DNA of 64,000 nucleotides from Alcanivorax sp. 24 (GTDB lineage: Bacteria > Pseudomonadota > Gammaproteobacteria > Pseudomonadales > Alcanivoracaceae): assembly GCF_004360225.1 (NCBI RefSeq), contig NZ_SNUA01000001.1, forward strand, positions 186,001-250,000. Direction: 5' to 3'. Shown here piece after piece: positions 49,063 through 57,175 of this stretch. How positions within the stretch are numbered: the first letter of the stretch is position 1; each line of letters starts with the position of its first letter. The translations under genes were made by a program, and so were the position numbers. The notes below the pieces were generated by a model, which saw only the letters and a list, made by a program, of their open reading frames with translations, ran no database searches and was not told the origin of the DNA.

Positions 49063-50301
49063 ATGAGCAGGCTTACTGGAACGGATCCTGTGAATCGATG
49101 TGGCCCATTGGCGGCCGCCATGCTGATCGCCGCTCTGCCGGGTCTCGCCCTGGCTCAGGCCGAGTCGCTTCAGGAGGCGTTTTCCGATGGGGAAGTCAGC
49201 GGCAATCTGCGCGCCTATCACAACATCAGGGACGCACACGGCAGTGACGCCAACCATACCTTCGCGCTCGGCGGCAGCCTGCACGCGGAAACCGCGCCCT
49301 GGTCCGGTGTGTCCGCCGGCGCCACATTTTACACCTCCAACGGATTGGGGCTGCAGTACGAAGAGCGCTCCCGGCGTAACGCCAATCTGCCCGATGACGT
49401 GGACGTGCTGGGCGAAGCCTGGATGCAGTATGAGGGCGCCGGCAATCGGCTGCGGGCCGGGCGACTGAAAGTGGATACGCCTTTCTCCAATCCCTCCGAT
49501 GCGTTTCTGATTCCAATTACCTATGAAGCGCTGTCGGTGGCCAACACCGCGATCGACGGACTGGAGCTGTCCGGGCATTATTTGCGCCGGATCAAGAACC
49601 GCCCGGACGATGCATTCGAACGGATCGGCCAGTTCGCGCTGGATCGTTATGGTGTTGTCGATGACAGTGACAAAGGCGCCTGGATCGCCGGCGCCCGTTA
49701 TCAACCGGCGGAGCGCCAGTGGCAGGCCTGGGCCATGGCGCTGCCGGACCTGTTCACTCTCTATTACGTGCGGATGGATACCCCGCTGGCGGATTGGCGC
49801 GGCCTGGCCTTTGACCTTGGCGTGCAAGGACTTTACGGGGATGACGCCGGTGACGCCCTGGCGGATCGGATCAACGCTCGTGGTGGCGGGCTGCAACTGT
49901 CGTTGTCACGGAACGCCACGACTCTGGCGCTGGCCTGGAACCGCTTCTGGGAAGACGCCGATGCCTATGGCCGCGGCGCCTTGCCGATGCCGTTCAGCTA
50001 TTCCACCGGGCCACTGTTCACCAACTCGATGACGCAGACACTGGAAAACAGCGCCGCCGGCCAGGCTTACAAGATCAGCCTGAAACAGTCGTTTTCGCCG
50101 CGCTGGAGCGGGCAAGTCAGCTATGCCCGCTATCAGCGGCTTGGCGCGGTGGACACGGATGAGGCGGATCTGGACATCAGCTATGCCTTCGGTGGTGGCC
50201 TGGAAGGGCTGTCGCTGCGTCTGCGTGTCGGCGTGATCGGTTCCGACCAGGCCGATGCGCGTTTTGTCGAGGTGCGGCCGCAACTGCAATACGTGTTTTA
50301 A
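49063..50301 (+). CDS. OprD-like outer-membrane porin
   Basis: A 412-residue outer-membrane beta-barrel with a signal peptide ending around LPGLALAQA and a C-terminal Phe in the QLQYVF ending. EVSGNLRAYHNIRD, GLKVDTPFSNPSDAF-type (here GRLKVDTPFSNPSDAFLIPITYEAL), and LSWNRFWEDAD-like strands resemble the OprD family of substrate-specific porins. GAGGAGG precedes the ATG. A sigma54 promoter, an upstream activator-like site and a GntR-type operator match those of the importer operon at 60.4 kb, so it probably admits the same substrate through the outer membrane. Confidence 0.85.
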   Translation: MSRLTGTDPVNRCGPLAAAMLIAALPGLALAQAESLQEAFSDGEVSGNLRAYHNIRDAHGSDANHTFALGGSLHAETAPWSGVSAGATFYTSNGLGLQYEERSRRNANLPDDVDVLGEAWMQYEGAGNRLRAGRLKVDTPFSNPSDAFLIPITYEALSVANTAIDGLELSGHYLRRIKNRPDDAFERIGQFALDRYGVVDDSDKGAWIAGARYQPAERQWQAWAMALPDLFTLYYVRMDTPLADWRGLAFDLGVQGLYGDDAGDALADRINARGGGLQLSLSRNATTLALAWNRFWEDADAYGRGALPMPFSYSTGPLFTNSMTQTLENSAAGQAYKISLKQSFSPRWSGQVSYARYQRLGAVDTDEADLDISYAFGGGLEGLSLRLRVGVIGSDQADARFVEVRPQLQYVF

Positions 50302-50342
50302 CACCGGGGACCGTACTCGCCAGGATTGTATTTTCGCGCAAT

Positions 50343-50363
50343 ATGTAATATTGTTTGTTACAT
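50343..50363. promoter_or_regulatory. Inverted repeat over the Rrf2 start codon
   Basis: ATGTAA and TTACAT flank a 9-base AT-rich spacer, and the right arm contains the first two bases of the start codon. No ribosome site is visible, so the message may be leaderless. The position suggests self-repression. Confidence 0.45.
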
Positions 50364-50811
50364 GAAAAGAGACAGCAGATTATCAGGTGTGCTGCACGTG
50401 CTTCTGCACATGGCGGAAGTGGAAGGGCCGGTTACTTCCGAGACCCTTGCCGGGATCATGCAGACCAACCCGGTTGTGATTCGCCGTACCCTTGCCGGAC
50501 TGCGCGAGCAGGGGCTGGTGACCTCGGTAAAGGGGCACGGCGGCGGCTGGCGTCTGTGCTGCGATCTGGATGCCGTCACCCTGCATGACATCTATGTGGC
50601 GCTGGGCGAACCCGTGGTGTTCGCCATGGGAAACCGTACTGAGTCGCCTGGCTGCCTGGTGGAAAAAGCAGTCAACGCTCATATGAACGATGCTCTTCAA
50701 CAGGCCGAAGCGGTGCTGATGGCCCGGTTGCGTGATGTGACCCTGGCGGATCTGAGCCGGGATTTTCATCGTGGCCTGCAACAGCGGGACCACGCTCACT
50801 GCCCCTCCTGA
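50362..50811 (+). CDS. Rrf2 family transcriptional regulator
   Basis: A 149-residue Rrf2/BadM-type regulator. The N-terminal winged helix reads RLSGVLHVLLHMAEVEGPVTSETLAGIMQTNPVVIRRTLAGLREQGLVTSVKGHGGGW, with the family's GxGGGW wing. Only one Cys (SPGCLVEKAV) lies in the sensor region, so it is unlikely to bind an Fe-S cluster like IscR or NsrR and resembles YwnA-type members. The thioredoxin-reductase-like gene follows 27 bases later; the pair probably responds to redox or thiol stress. Confidence 0.9.
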   Translation: MKRDSRLSGVLHVLLHMAEVEGPVTSETLAGIMQTNPVVIRRTLAGLREQGLVTSVKGHGGGWRLCCDLDAVTLHDIYVALGEPVVFAMGNRTESPGCLVEKAVNAHMNDALQQAEAVLMARLRDVTLADLSRDFHRGLQQRDHAHCPS

Positions 50812-50838
50812 CCGCGCTATTTTTTGCCGGAGGCTATT

Positions 50839-51735
50839 ATGTTTGACGTCATTATTGTCGGCGGCGGTTACGCTGGTATGTCCGCGGCGCTGCCGCTGGC
50901 GCGCGCCCGTCGCAAGGTACTGGTGATCGACAGCGGACTGCGCCGTAACCGCTTCGCTGACGCCGCCCATGGTGTTCTGGCCCAGGATGGACGCCCGCCG
51001 GGGGAGATCGCCGCTGAAGGGAAGCGGCAATTGCTGCTTTACCCGGATCTCACCTGGCGTGATGGCGAAGCTGTATCCACGAGTCGGCTTGATGACGGGT
51101 TTGCAGTGGGCACCGCCGACGGCGACCAGTTCCGAGGTCGCCTCCTGATCCTTGCCACCGGTGTTTCCGATACCTTGCCCGATGTGCCGGGTGTGAAGGA
51201 ACGTTGGGGGCGTTCGGTGTTTCACTGCCCATACTGCCACGGTTACGAACTGAACCGGGGCGTGCTCGGGGTGCTTGCCAGCGGGCCTATGTCGCTGCAT
51301 CAGGCGCAATTGATTCCGGAGTGGGGACCCACCACGCTTTTCACCAATGGCGTGTTGACCTTGGATCAGGAACAGCAACAGGATCTGGCCCGGCGTGGTG
51401 TCACGGTGGAGACGGAAGCCGTGGTGGCGGTGTCCGGCGACCGGGCCACGGTGGCGTTGAAGGACGGCAGAGAGAAGGAACTGGTGGGTTTGTTTGTGGC
51501 CACCGAGATAGTGCCCGGTCCGTTGGCGGAACAATTGGGATGCAAACTGGAATCCACTCCCATGGGCACAATCATCGCCACCGATGAGGTCAAGGCCACC
51601 TCGGTGCCCGGTGTGTTCGCGTGTGGCGACACGGCCCGGGCCGCCGGCAACGTGACGCTGGCCATGGCCGATGGCACCATGGCGGCCATGGGCGCGCACC
51701 GGGCTTTGTTGTTCGGTTTGCCGGAGAGCGGCTGA
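50839..51735 (+). CDS. Thioredoxin reductase-like NAD(P)/FAD-dependent oxidoreductase
   Basis: A 298-residue class II pyridine nucleotide-disulfide oxidoreductase. FAD motif VIIVGGGYAGMSAAL at residues 4-18; redox-active CPYC at 130-133 in HCPYCHGYE; GVFACGDTARAAGNVTLAMADG near the C-terminus for FAD. The sequence is closer to the short TrxB-like proteins encoded beside Rrf2 regulators than to housekeeping TrxB. The NADPH motif is weak (VLASGPMSLHQA), so the electron donor is uncertain. CGGAGG precedes ATG 50839. It converges on the ferredoxin-NADP reductase gene. Confidence 0.88.
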   Translation: MFDVIIVGGGYAGMSAALPLARARRKVLVIDSGLRRNRFADAAHGVLAQDGRPPGEIAAEGKRQLLLYPDLTWRDGEAVSTSRLDDGFAVGTADGDQFRGRLLILATGVSDTLPDVPGVKERWGRSVFHCPYCHGYELNRGVLGVLASGPMSLHQAQLIPEWGPTTLFTNGVLTLDQEQQQDLARRGVTVETEAVVAVSGDRATVALKDGREKELVGLFVATEIVPGPLAEQLGCKLESTPMGTIIATDEVKATSVPGVFACGDTARAAGNVTLAMADGTMAAMGAHRALLFGLPESG

Positions 51736-51777
51736 CGCCGGACGCCAGCTGCTTGTGGTGGTTTGCCCGCTGGCGCG

Positions 51778-52554
51778 TTATTGCTCCACGAAGGCACGTT
51801 CGATGACATAGTCGCCGGGCTGCCCTTGATGTGGAGACGCCTGAAAGCCACGGGCGTCCAGCATTCTGGTCAGTTCCTCCAGCATCGCCGGGCTGCCGCA
51901 CAGCATGACCCGGTCGGTTTCCGGGTTCAGTGCCGGCAGGCCGAGGTCCTCGGTGAGTTTGCCGCTTTCGATCAGGGTGGTGATCCGCCCCCGGTTGCGG
52001 AACGGCTCCCGGGTCACGGTGGGATAATAAATCAGTTTTTCGCGAATGCACTCGCCAAGGAATTCGTGTGCGGGTAGCGCCTGATGAATGTAATCGTGAT
52101 AGGCCAGTTCGCTCACATAACGGACGCCGTGGACCAGGATGATGTTGTCGAAACGGTCATAAATCTCGGGATCCTTGATGATGCTCATGAAGGGCGCCAG
52201 GCCGGTTCCGGTGCCGAGCAGGAACAGGTTCCTGCCCGGATTCAGGTCGTGTACCACCAGGGTGCCGACCGGTTTGCGGCTGACGATCAGCGCGTCTCCC
52301 TCTTTCAAATGCTGAAGCCGGGACGTCAACGGGCCGTCTGGTACCTTGATGCTGAGAAATTCCAGATGTTCTTCATGGTTGGCGCTGGCGATGCTGTAGG
52401 CGCGCATCAGTGGTTTGCCGTCCAGCTCCAGACCAATCATGACGAAGTGCCCGTTCTCGAAGCGCAGGGCCTGATCACGGGTGGTGCGAAAGCTGAACAG
52501 AGTGTCGTTCCAATGGTGCACACTCAGTACGTTTTCTTTACCAATGGCAGCCAT
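51778..52554 (-). CDS. fpr: Ferredoxin-NADP reductase
   Basis: A 258-residue FAD-dependent ferredoxin/flavodoxin-NADP reductase. FAD binding is in LMRAYSIASANHEEHLEF, the NADP pyrophosphate loop in LLGTGTGLAPFMSI, and VMLCGSPAML and the C-terminal VIERAFVEQ are as in bacterial subclass I Fpr proteins. GGAGG lies upstream of the ATG. It is the last gene of the minus-strand series that includes two ferredoxins and can supply or drain their electrons. The 99-base gap to DUF971 leaves room for an own promoter. Confidence 0.92.
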   Translation of the reverse strand: MAAIGKENVLSVHHWNDTLFSFRTTRDQALRFENGHFVMIGLELDGKPLMRAYSIASANHEEHLEFLSIKVPDGPLTSRLQHLKEGDALIVSRKPVGTLVVHDLNPGRNLFLLGTGTGLAPFMSIIKDPEIYDRFDNIILVHGVRYVSELAYHDYIHQALPAHEFLGECIREKLIYYPTVTREPFRNRGRITTLIESGKLTEDLGLPALNPETDRVMLCGSPAMLEELTRMLDARGFQASPHQGQPGDYVIERAFVEQ

Positions 52555-52653
52555 GTCTATCCTCCAATAACGAACAAAGTTGAATGCGGTCCCCTTCGGG
52601 GAGGTTGCAAGCGTGCACGCAGTGACGCGGGCGCCGGCGTCCGCTGGTGGGTG

Positions 52654-52989
52654 TCACGGTGGCGCCTCCGCGTTGTTGTCGAGGCGGCAAAGGTTGTCGA
52701 GACGGTAAAGATAGCTCCAGGGAAAACGGCCGCGATCGTGGCCGTCGGAGAAGGTCAATTGCAGCGCACCGAGGTCGGCCATGGCCACGTCTCGGATGCT
52801 AACGTCGTCGTCGACCAGATCAGTGCCGCACCGCCGTGCCGCTTCGCAGTGCGCGCAGCGGCAGGCACGGCGCAGAGCGGTGCTGGCGAGGCGGGAGATT
52901 TCGCCATTTTCCCACAGCAGTTGCAGAGCGCCACCGCCGTCGAGCAGACGTATTTCCTCCGGGGCATTGATCCCGCTGTGATGTGTCAT
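52654..52989 (-). CDS. DUF971 (GBBH-like N-terminal domain) protein
   Basis: A 111-residue single-domain DUF971 protein. It shows the family order IRLLDGGGALQLLWENGEISRLAS, a cysteine cluster CRCAHCEAARRCG likely to bind zinc or Fe-S, VSIRDVAMADLGALQLTFSDGHDRGRFPWSYLYRL. In plants and many bacteria this domain is linked with Mrp/ApbC Fe-S carriers (for example at the C-terminus of HCF101), and an Mrp gene lies 8 kb away in this locus. ATG 52989 follows CCGGAGACGACA. A longer frame upstream is not needed. Confidence 0.88.
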   Translation of the reverse strand: MTHHSGINAPEEIRLLDGGGALQLLWENGEISRLASTALRRACRCAHCEAARRCGTDLVDDDVSIRDVAMADLGALQLTFSDGHDRGRFPWSYLYRLDNLCRLDNNAEAPP

Positions 52990-53048
52990 TGTCGTCTCCG
53001 GATTGAGTGAGTGCCTGGGATAACCTGTCATGACAAGTTGTCGTGCAC

Positions 53049-53372
53049 TCAGCGTTGCAGGTACCGCAGCTTGTCGCTCTTGCCTTCCCAGGCTTCGGCG
53101 TCAGGCAGGGGCTCCGACGCTTCCGCCAGTACCGGCCAGACCTGCGCCAGCTCCGCGTTCAGTGCCACGAACATTTCCTGGCCTTCGGGCAGTTCCTTGT
53201 CCGCGTGGATGGCGCCGGCTGGACACTCCGGCACACACAGAGCGCAATCAATGCAGACCTCCGGGTCGATCACCAGAAAGTTTTCCCCCTCGTGGAAGCA
53301 GTCCACCGGGCACACTTCCACGCAGTCGGTGTATTTGCAGCGTATGCAGTTCTCGGTCACCACGAATGTCAT
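53049..53372 (-). CDS. fdxA: 7Fe-type ferredoxin (FdxA-like)
   Basis: A 107-residue ferredoxin with cysteines at 9, 12, 17, 21 and 40, 43, 46, 50 ([18 protein letters not shown] and [12 protein letters not shown]), the pattern of [3Fe-4S][4Fe-4S] ferredoxins of the Azotobacter FdI/FdxA type. The C-terminal half ([25 protein letters not shown]) is the usual FdxA extension. It lies between the HEAT-repeat and DUF971 genes. It may pass electrons between the Fpr reductase and the AprB-like ferredoxin; that link is inferred from context. Confidence 0.93.
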   Translation of the reverse strand: MTFVVTENCIRCKYTDCVEVCPVDCFHEGENFLVIDPEVCIDCALCVPECPAGAIHADKELPEGQEMFVALNAELAQVWPVLAEASEPLPDAEAWEGKSDKLRYLQR

Positions 53373-53402
53373 CGTCGTCTCCTTGCCGGCCGAGGCCGCC
53401 GG

Positions 53403-54359
53403 TCAGGCGGCACTCAACTTCGATTGCGCCCAGCGGGCCAGTTTGCGAACGTCCGGGTCCGGATCATCCAGAGCGGTTTGAATGTAAGGCCGGCATTGTT
53501 CGTGAGCGATGGCGCCGAGCGCGCCGATGGCGGCTTTGCGCAAATTGCTCATGGCATCGCGGCTGCACTCGCCCAGTGCCGGAATGCCTTCCACCCGGCC
53601 GAGTTTGCCGATGGCGTCGGCGGCCTTTTCCCGCACCTGCCAGGTGCTGTCCCGGGTCGCCTCGATCAGCAGCGGCAGGCTGTCTTGGTGATTGAGCTTG
53701 GCGATGCTGTTCATCGCCTCGGCCCGCACCTGCCAGTGCGGATCACTTACCACTTGCCGGAGCGCTTCCGCCACCGAGTCCGGCTCGGCGTAGACCAACG
53801 CACCGACGGCGGCGCGGCGTACCTCGGCATCGTCATCGTCGCGGGCGCGTTGGATCAGCGCCGGCAGGTTGCGTTCCTCCTTGAGCCAGCCGAGCAGCCC
53901 GACGGCTTCACGGCGGATCGTGGCATCGCCGGCTTCCAGGCGCGCCAGCGCCGGTTCACGGGCCGCCGGTTCGCGCAGGGGCTTCAGCGCCCGCAGAATG
54001 CCCGCCACCACGAACGGGTCGCGGCTTTCTTCCAGGGCGGCCAGTAGCGGTTTGGCCGCGGCCGGATCCTTGAGATCAGAGAGCGCATGAGCAGCGGCGT
54101 TGCGCACCACCTCGTCGCTGTCATTGAGCGCGGCGATCAGTGCGTCGGCCATATCCTCGGATTCAAATTCATCGACCACCTTGGCGGCCTCCTGACGCAC
54201 CTGGGGGTCGGGGTCCCGGAGTGCCTGGATCAGCAGCGTCACCGCCTCCGGTTCCGGGCAATCGACCAGGTCCAGCACCGCCACGCGGCGCAGGCCGGGA
54301 TCCGGCGAGGCCAGGCGCTCGGCCAACTCCCGCAGTTCGGGATCGTGAAACACGTTCAT
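53403..54359 (-). CDS. HEAT-repeat protein
   Basis: A 318-residue protein made almost entirely of HEAT / PBS-lyase-type repeats of about 31 residues, for example LRDPDPQVRQEAAKVVDEF, LNDSDEVVRNAAAHALSDL, RDDDDAEVRRAAVGALVYA and LDDPDPDVRKLARWAQSKL. About nine units can be counted. Such solenoids mediate protein binding or cofactor attachment. Its position between the AprB-like ferredoxin and FdxA suggests a scaffold or maturation factor for the redox complex. The start at 54359 fits GAGG upstream; a GTG two codons earlier is too close to it. Confidence 0.9.
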   Translation of the reverse strand: MNVFHDPELRELAERLASPDPGLRRVAVLDLVDCPEPEAVTLLIQALRDPDPQVRQEAAKVVDEFESEDMADALIAALNDSDEVVRNAAAHALSDLKDPAAAKPLLAALEESRDPFVVAGILRALKPLREPAAREPALARLEAGDATIRREAVGLLGWLKEERNLPALIQRARDDDDAEVRRAAVGALVYAEPDSVAEALRQVVSDPHWQVRAEAMNSIAKLNHQDSLPLLIEATRDSTWQVREKAADAIGKLGRVEGIPALGECSRDAMSNLRKAAIGALGAIAHEQCRPYIQTALDDPDPDVRKLARWAQSKLSAA

Positions 54360-54366
54360 GGGCACC

Positions 54367-54600
54367 TCAGCGCAGCAAGTAGGGAATGTTCACGGTGACC
54401 GCATCGGTCGGGCAGTCCGCTTCGCAGGGCATGCAGTACCAACACTCGTCGTACTTCATGTGGGCCTTGCCGGTGCTCTCATCGATCCAGAGCACATCCA
54501 GGGGGCAGACGTCGATGCACACGGTGCAGCCTTTATCGGCGATACATTTATCCGCGTCGACGGTGACGGGCACGGCGCTGTGATGATTGGCGATAGGCAT
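54367..54600 (-). CDS. AprB-like 4Fe-4S dicluster ferredoxin
   Basis: A 77-residue ferredoxin with two CxxC-type clusters (Cys 19, 25, 28, 32 and 53, 56, 59, 63). The first has the longer CIADKGCTVCIDVCP spacing and the second DECWYCMPCEADCP, closely resembling the N-terminal part of adenylylsulfate reductase beta subunit (AprB), but without its C-terminal tail. It lies 19 bases downstream of the flavoprotein gene and 7 bases before the HEAT gene, as the expected small subunit of the flavoenzyme. Confidence 0.92.
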   Translation of the reverse strand: MPIANHHSAVPVTVDADKCIADKGCTVCIDVCPLDVLWIDESTGKAHMKYDECWYCMPCEADCPTDAVTVNIPYLLR

Positions 54601-54619
54601 GAGAATCTCCTTGTCGGAA

Positions 54620-56353
54620 TCAGGCGTTGGCGGCTTTTTTTACACGCAGCTGGTTGTAGGCATCCTTTTCTTCGCCGAGTGAAACGATGTACGGAGCAAT
54701 CGGGCGGGTGCCGCTGGCCATCCCGCCGGACTCGTCCTTGTACAGGCGGCTGTGACAGAACCACTGCTGCTCGTCGGTCTCGGGGAAGTCCACGCGATAG
54801 TGGTACAGGCCCCAGCGCGACTCGGTGCGGTAAAGCGAGGCGCGGGCGGCCATCTCGGCGCAATCGACGATGGAATGCACCTCCATGGCGCGCATCAGTT
54901 CGTGGGCGTCACCGGCCTTGAGCAGCGGCAGGTCATCGCGGACCGAGAGAATCCGTTCCAGGCCGATCTCCATGCGGCGGGTGACCTTTGGCGGTTGCAG
55001 GTAGTCGTTGACCAGACGCCGGACTTTGTACTCCATCTGTTCCGGCGGGATACCGTCGGCCCGTTGCAGTGGCGCGCGCAGACGCACCAGTTCTTCCTCG
55101 ATCAGATTTTTGTCCAGTTCAAATTGGCCGCGCTGTTGCGCGAAGTCAGCGGCGCTTTCGCCGCAGATCTGGCCATATACGAACGCGCCGAGCATGTAGT
55201 TATGGGGCACCGAGGCCATATCGCCGGCGGCGTACAACCCCGGCACGGTGGTGGCACCGGTCTCATCCACCCAGACGCCGGAGGCGGAGTGGCCGCTGCA
55301 GAAGCCGATCTCGGAAATGTGCATTTCCACCATGCGTTTGCGGTAGTCGACGTGGCGGCCGTCATGGAAGCGGCCACGGCTGGGCCGCTCATTGGTGTGC
55401 AGAATCGTCTCGATCTCCTGAATGGTTTCCTCGGCGAGGTGATCCAGCTTCAGGAACACCGGACCCTTGCCGGATTCCAGTTCCTTGAAAAACTCCAGCA
55501 TCATCTGCCCGGACCAGTAGTCGCACTCTATGAACCGTTCGCCGAAAGCATTGGAGGTGAACCCGCCGAGTGGACCGGTAACGTAGGCGCAGGCCGGGCC
55601 GTTGTAATCCTTCAACAAGGGGTTGACCTGATAGCACTCGAGATTGGCCAGGTCGGCGCCGGCGTGATAGGCCATGGCGTGGCCGTCGCCGGAGTTGGCC
55701 GGGTTTTCATAGGTGCCGAACAGGTAGCCGGAATGCGGCAGGCCAATGCGACCCGCGGCGCCGGTGGCCATCACCACCGCCTTGGCGCGGATGATGATCG
55801 GCTCGGCGGTGCGGGTGTTGATACCGATCATGCCGGAAATATTGCCCTTGGTGTCCTTGAGAAGACGGGTGGCCTGATAGCGGTTTTCCACCTTGATGCG
55901 ATGACGGCGCAGGCGCCGGTAGAGAATTTTCTTGACGTTATGGCCTTCCGGCATGGGCAGAACATAGGTGCCGAGGTGATGCACCTTTTTCATGTCGTAG
56001 TCGCCGGTTTCGTCCTTCTGGAAATGCACGCCCCAGGAATCCAGTTTCTCGATCATCGGGTAGGAGCGCTGGGCATAGGCCATCAGCGCTGGCTGGTGGA
56101 CGATGCCGTCGTTGGCGATGGTGATTTCCCTGACGTACTGCTCCGGGGTGGCGTGGCCGGGGACAATGGCGTTGTTCAACCCGTCCATGCCCATGGAAAT
56201 GGCACCGGAGCGTTTGACGTTGGCTTTCTCCAGCAAGGTCACGTCGAGATCCGGGTGACGTTCCTTGACGGTCACCGCGGCCATTGGACCGGCGGTGCCG
56301 CCGCCGATCACCAGCACATCGGTATCGATGATGGCTACGTCGTCGAAGTTCAT
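54620..56353 (-). CDS. AprA-like flavoprotein of the fumarate reductase/succinate dehydrogenase superfamily
   Basis: A 577-residue FAD protein. The dinucleotide motif TDVLVIGGGTAGPMAAVTVKE is at residues 11-31, AVVMATGAAGRIGLPHSGYLFGTYENPANSGDGHAMAYHAGADL lies mid-protein, and VPGLYAAGDMASVPHNYMLGAFVYGQICGE near 385. The C-terminal helical domain follows the AprA/L-aspartate oxidase pattern. With the adjacent AprB-like ferredoxin it looks like a small heterodimeric oxidoreductase related to APS reductase, but no sat or qmo genes occur nearby, so the substrate is open. It starts 8 bases after gntR and is likely expressed with it. Confidence 0.88.
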   Translation of the reverse strand: MNFDDVAIIDTDVLVIGGGTAGPMAAVTVKERHPDLDVTLLEKANVKRSGAISMGMDGLNNAIVPGHATPEQYVREITIANDGIVHQPALMAYAQRSYPMIEKLDSWGVHFQKDETGDYDMKKVHHLGTYVLPMPEGHNVKKILYRRLRRHRIKVENRYQATRLLKDTKGNISGMIGINTRTAEPIIIRAKAVVMATGAAGRIGLPHSGYLFGTYENPANSGDGHAMAYHAGADLANLECYQVNPLLKDYNGPACAYVTGPLGGFTSNAFGERFIECDYWSGQMMLEFFKELESGKGPVFLKLDHLAEETIQEIETILHTNERPSRGRFHDGRHVDYRKRMVEMHISEIGFCSGHSASGVWVDETGATTVPGLYAAGDMASVPHNYMLGAFVYGQICGESAADFAQQRGQFELDKNLIEEELVRLRAPLQRADGIPPEQMEYKVRRLVNDYLQPPKVTRRMEIGLERILSVRDDLPLLKAGDAHELMRAMEVHSIVDCAEMAARASLYRTESRWGLYHYRVDFPETDEQQWFCHSRLYKDESGGMASGTRPIAPYIVSLGEEKDAYNQLRVKKAANA

Positions 56354-56361
56354 GGTTCCTC

Positions 56362-57108
56362 CTATTTCCGACCCACGCGGAAGTGATATTTGAAAGAGTC
56401 GCCGCGGAAGCTCAGATACTCGAAGTCGATCGGGCGTCCACGACGGTCATGGGTAAGGCGTTCCACCCGCAGCACCGGCTCGCCGGGTTGCAGGTTCAGA
56501 TGGGCGCGGGTGCCCTGATCGGAAAGCGCCGCTTCGATGCGAATGCTGGCCTCACCCAGGGGAATGGCGAACAGGTTCTCCAACATCGGAAAAATGTCAC
56601 CGCTGAGCTCCATGCCGAACATGCGCCGGCCGATATCCAGCGGGAAATAGCTGTGTTCCAGGGACAGCGCCTCACGGTTGAGGAAACGGACCCGGGTGAT
56701 TTCCACCACGTCCTCGCCGCTGGCGAGGCGCAGCGCGGCGGCCACTGCTTTGGGAGCCTTCAACTGCTGGATGCTGAGCAAACGGGCGGAGGCTTCATAG
56801 CCTTGCGCGGTCATGGCTTCGCCAAAACCCTGCAAGTGCTCCACGCTCTGCACCGCCTTGGGTTTGCTGACGAAGGTCCCCTTACCCTGGGCGCTGAACA
56901 CCAGCCCTTCGTTATGCAGGTCGCGCAACGCCTGCCGGATAGTGATACGGCTGACGCCGAAGGCGCTCATCAATTCGCTTTCCGAAGGCAATTTCTCGTG
57001 GGGGCGATAGTCGCCTTCGAGAATGCGCCGCCGGAGCTGGTCCTTGATCTGCAGGTACAGCGGTTGTGGTGACCGGTTCGATAGCGGCCGGGTCAGGGTT
57101 TTGCTCAC
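56362..57108 (-). CDS. GntR family (HutC-type) transcriptional regulator
   Basis: A 248-residue regulator with an N-terminal GntR winged helix (YLQIKDQLRRRILEGDYRPHEKLPSESELMSAFGVSRITIRQALRDLHNEGLVFSAQGKGTFVSKP) and a C-terminal UTRA ligand domain (VVEITRVRFLNREALSLEHSYFPLDIGRRMFG). This places it in the HutC subfamily. The start is GTG 57108 with AGAGGA upstream. An operator-like CCTGT-CATA-ACAAG overlaps its leader, implying autoregulation. Similar sites lie before the importer and porin genes. Confidence 0.92.
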   Translation of the reverse strand: MSKTLTRPLSNRSPQPLYLQIKDQLRRRILEGDYRPHEKLPSESELMSAFGVSRITIRQALRDLHNEGLVFSAQGKGTFVSKPKAVQSVEHLQGFGEAMTAQGYEASARLLSIQQLKAPKAVAAALRLASGEDVVEITRVRFLNREALSLEHSYFPLDIGRRMFGMELSGDIFPMLENLFAIPLGEASIRIEAALSDQGTRAHLNLQPGEPVLRVERLTHDRRGRPIDFEYLSFRGDSFKYHFRVGRK

Positions 57109-57119
57109 GGTACTGTCCT

Positions 57120-57133
57120 CTTGTTATGACAGG
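57120..57133. promoter_or_regulatory. GntR-type operator-like site before gntR
   Basis: CTTGTTATGACAGG on the plus strand; as CCTGT-CATA-ACAAG on the gntR strand it differs by one arm position from CTTGT-N4-ACAAG at 60431-60444. It lies 11 bases upstream of the GTG start, next to the ribosome site. Confidence 0.45.
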
Positions 57134-57175
57134 TCATGGCATTTACAGGCATGAAAGCGAACGGCATGAAGCATC

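Noticed and set aside
51727-51750. GACGCCGGACGCCAGC as a further copy of the composite element
   Set aside because: Only two heptad-like units occur at the end of the reductase gene; none of the other element segments is present.
54367-56353. True dissimilatory APS reductase (AprBA)
   Set aside because: The flavoprotein is shorter, the ferredoxin lacks the AprB tail, and sat, qmo and dsr genes are absent; only an AprBA-like label is supported.
54752-56386. A 544-codon plus-strand frame
   Set aside because: It is antisense to the AprA-like flavoprotein, whose protein motifs are unmistakable.
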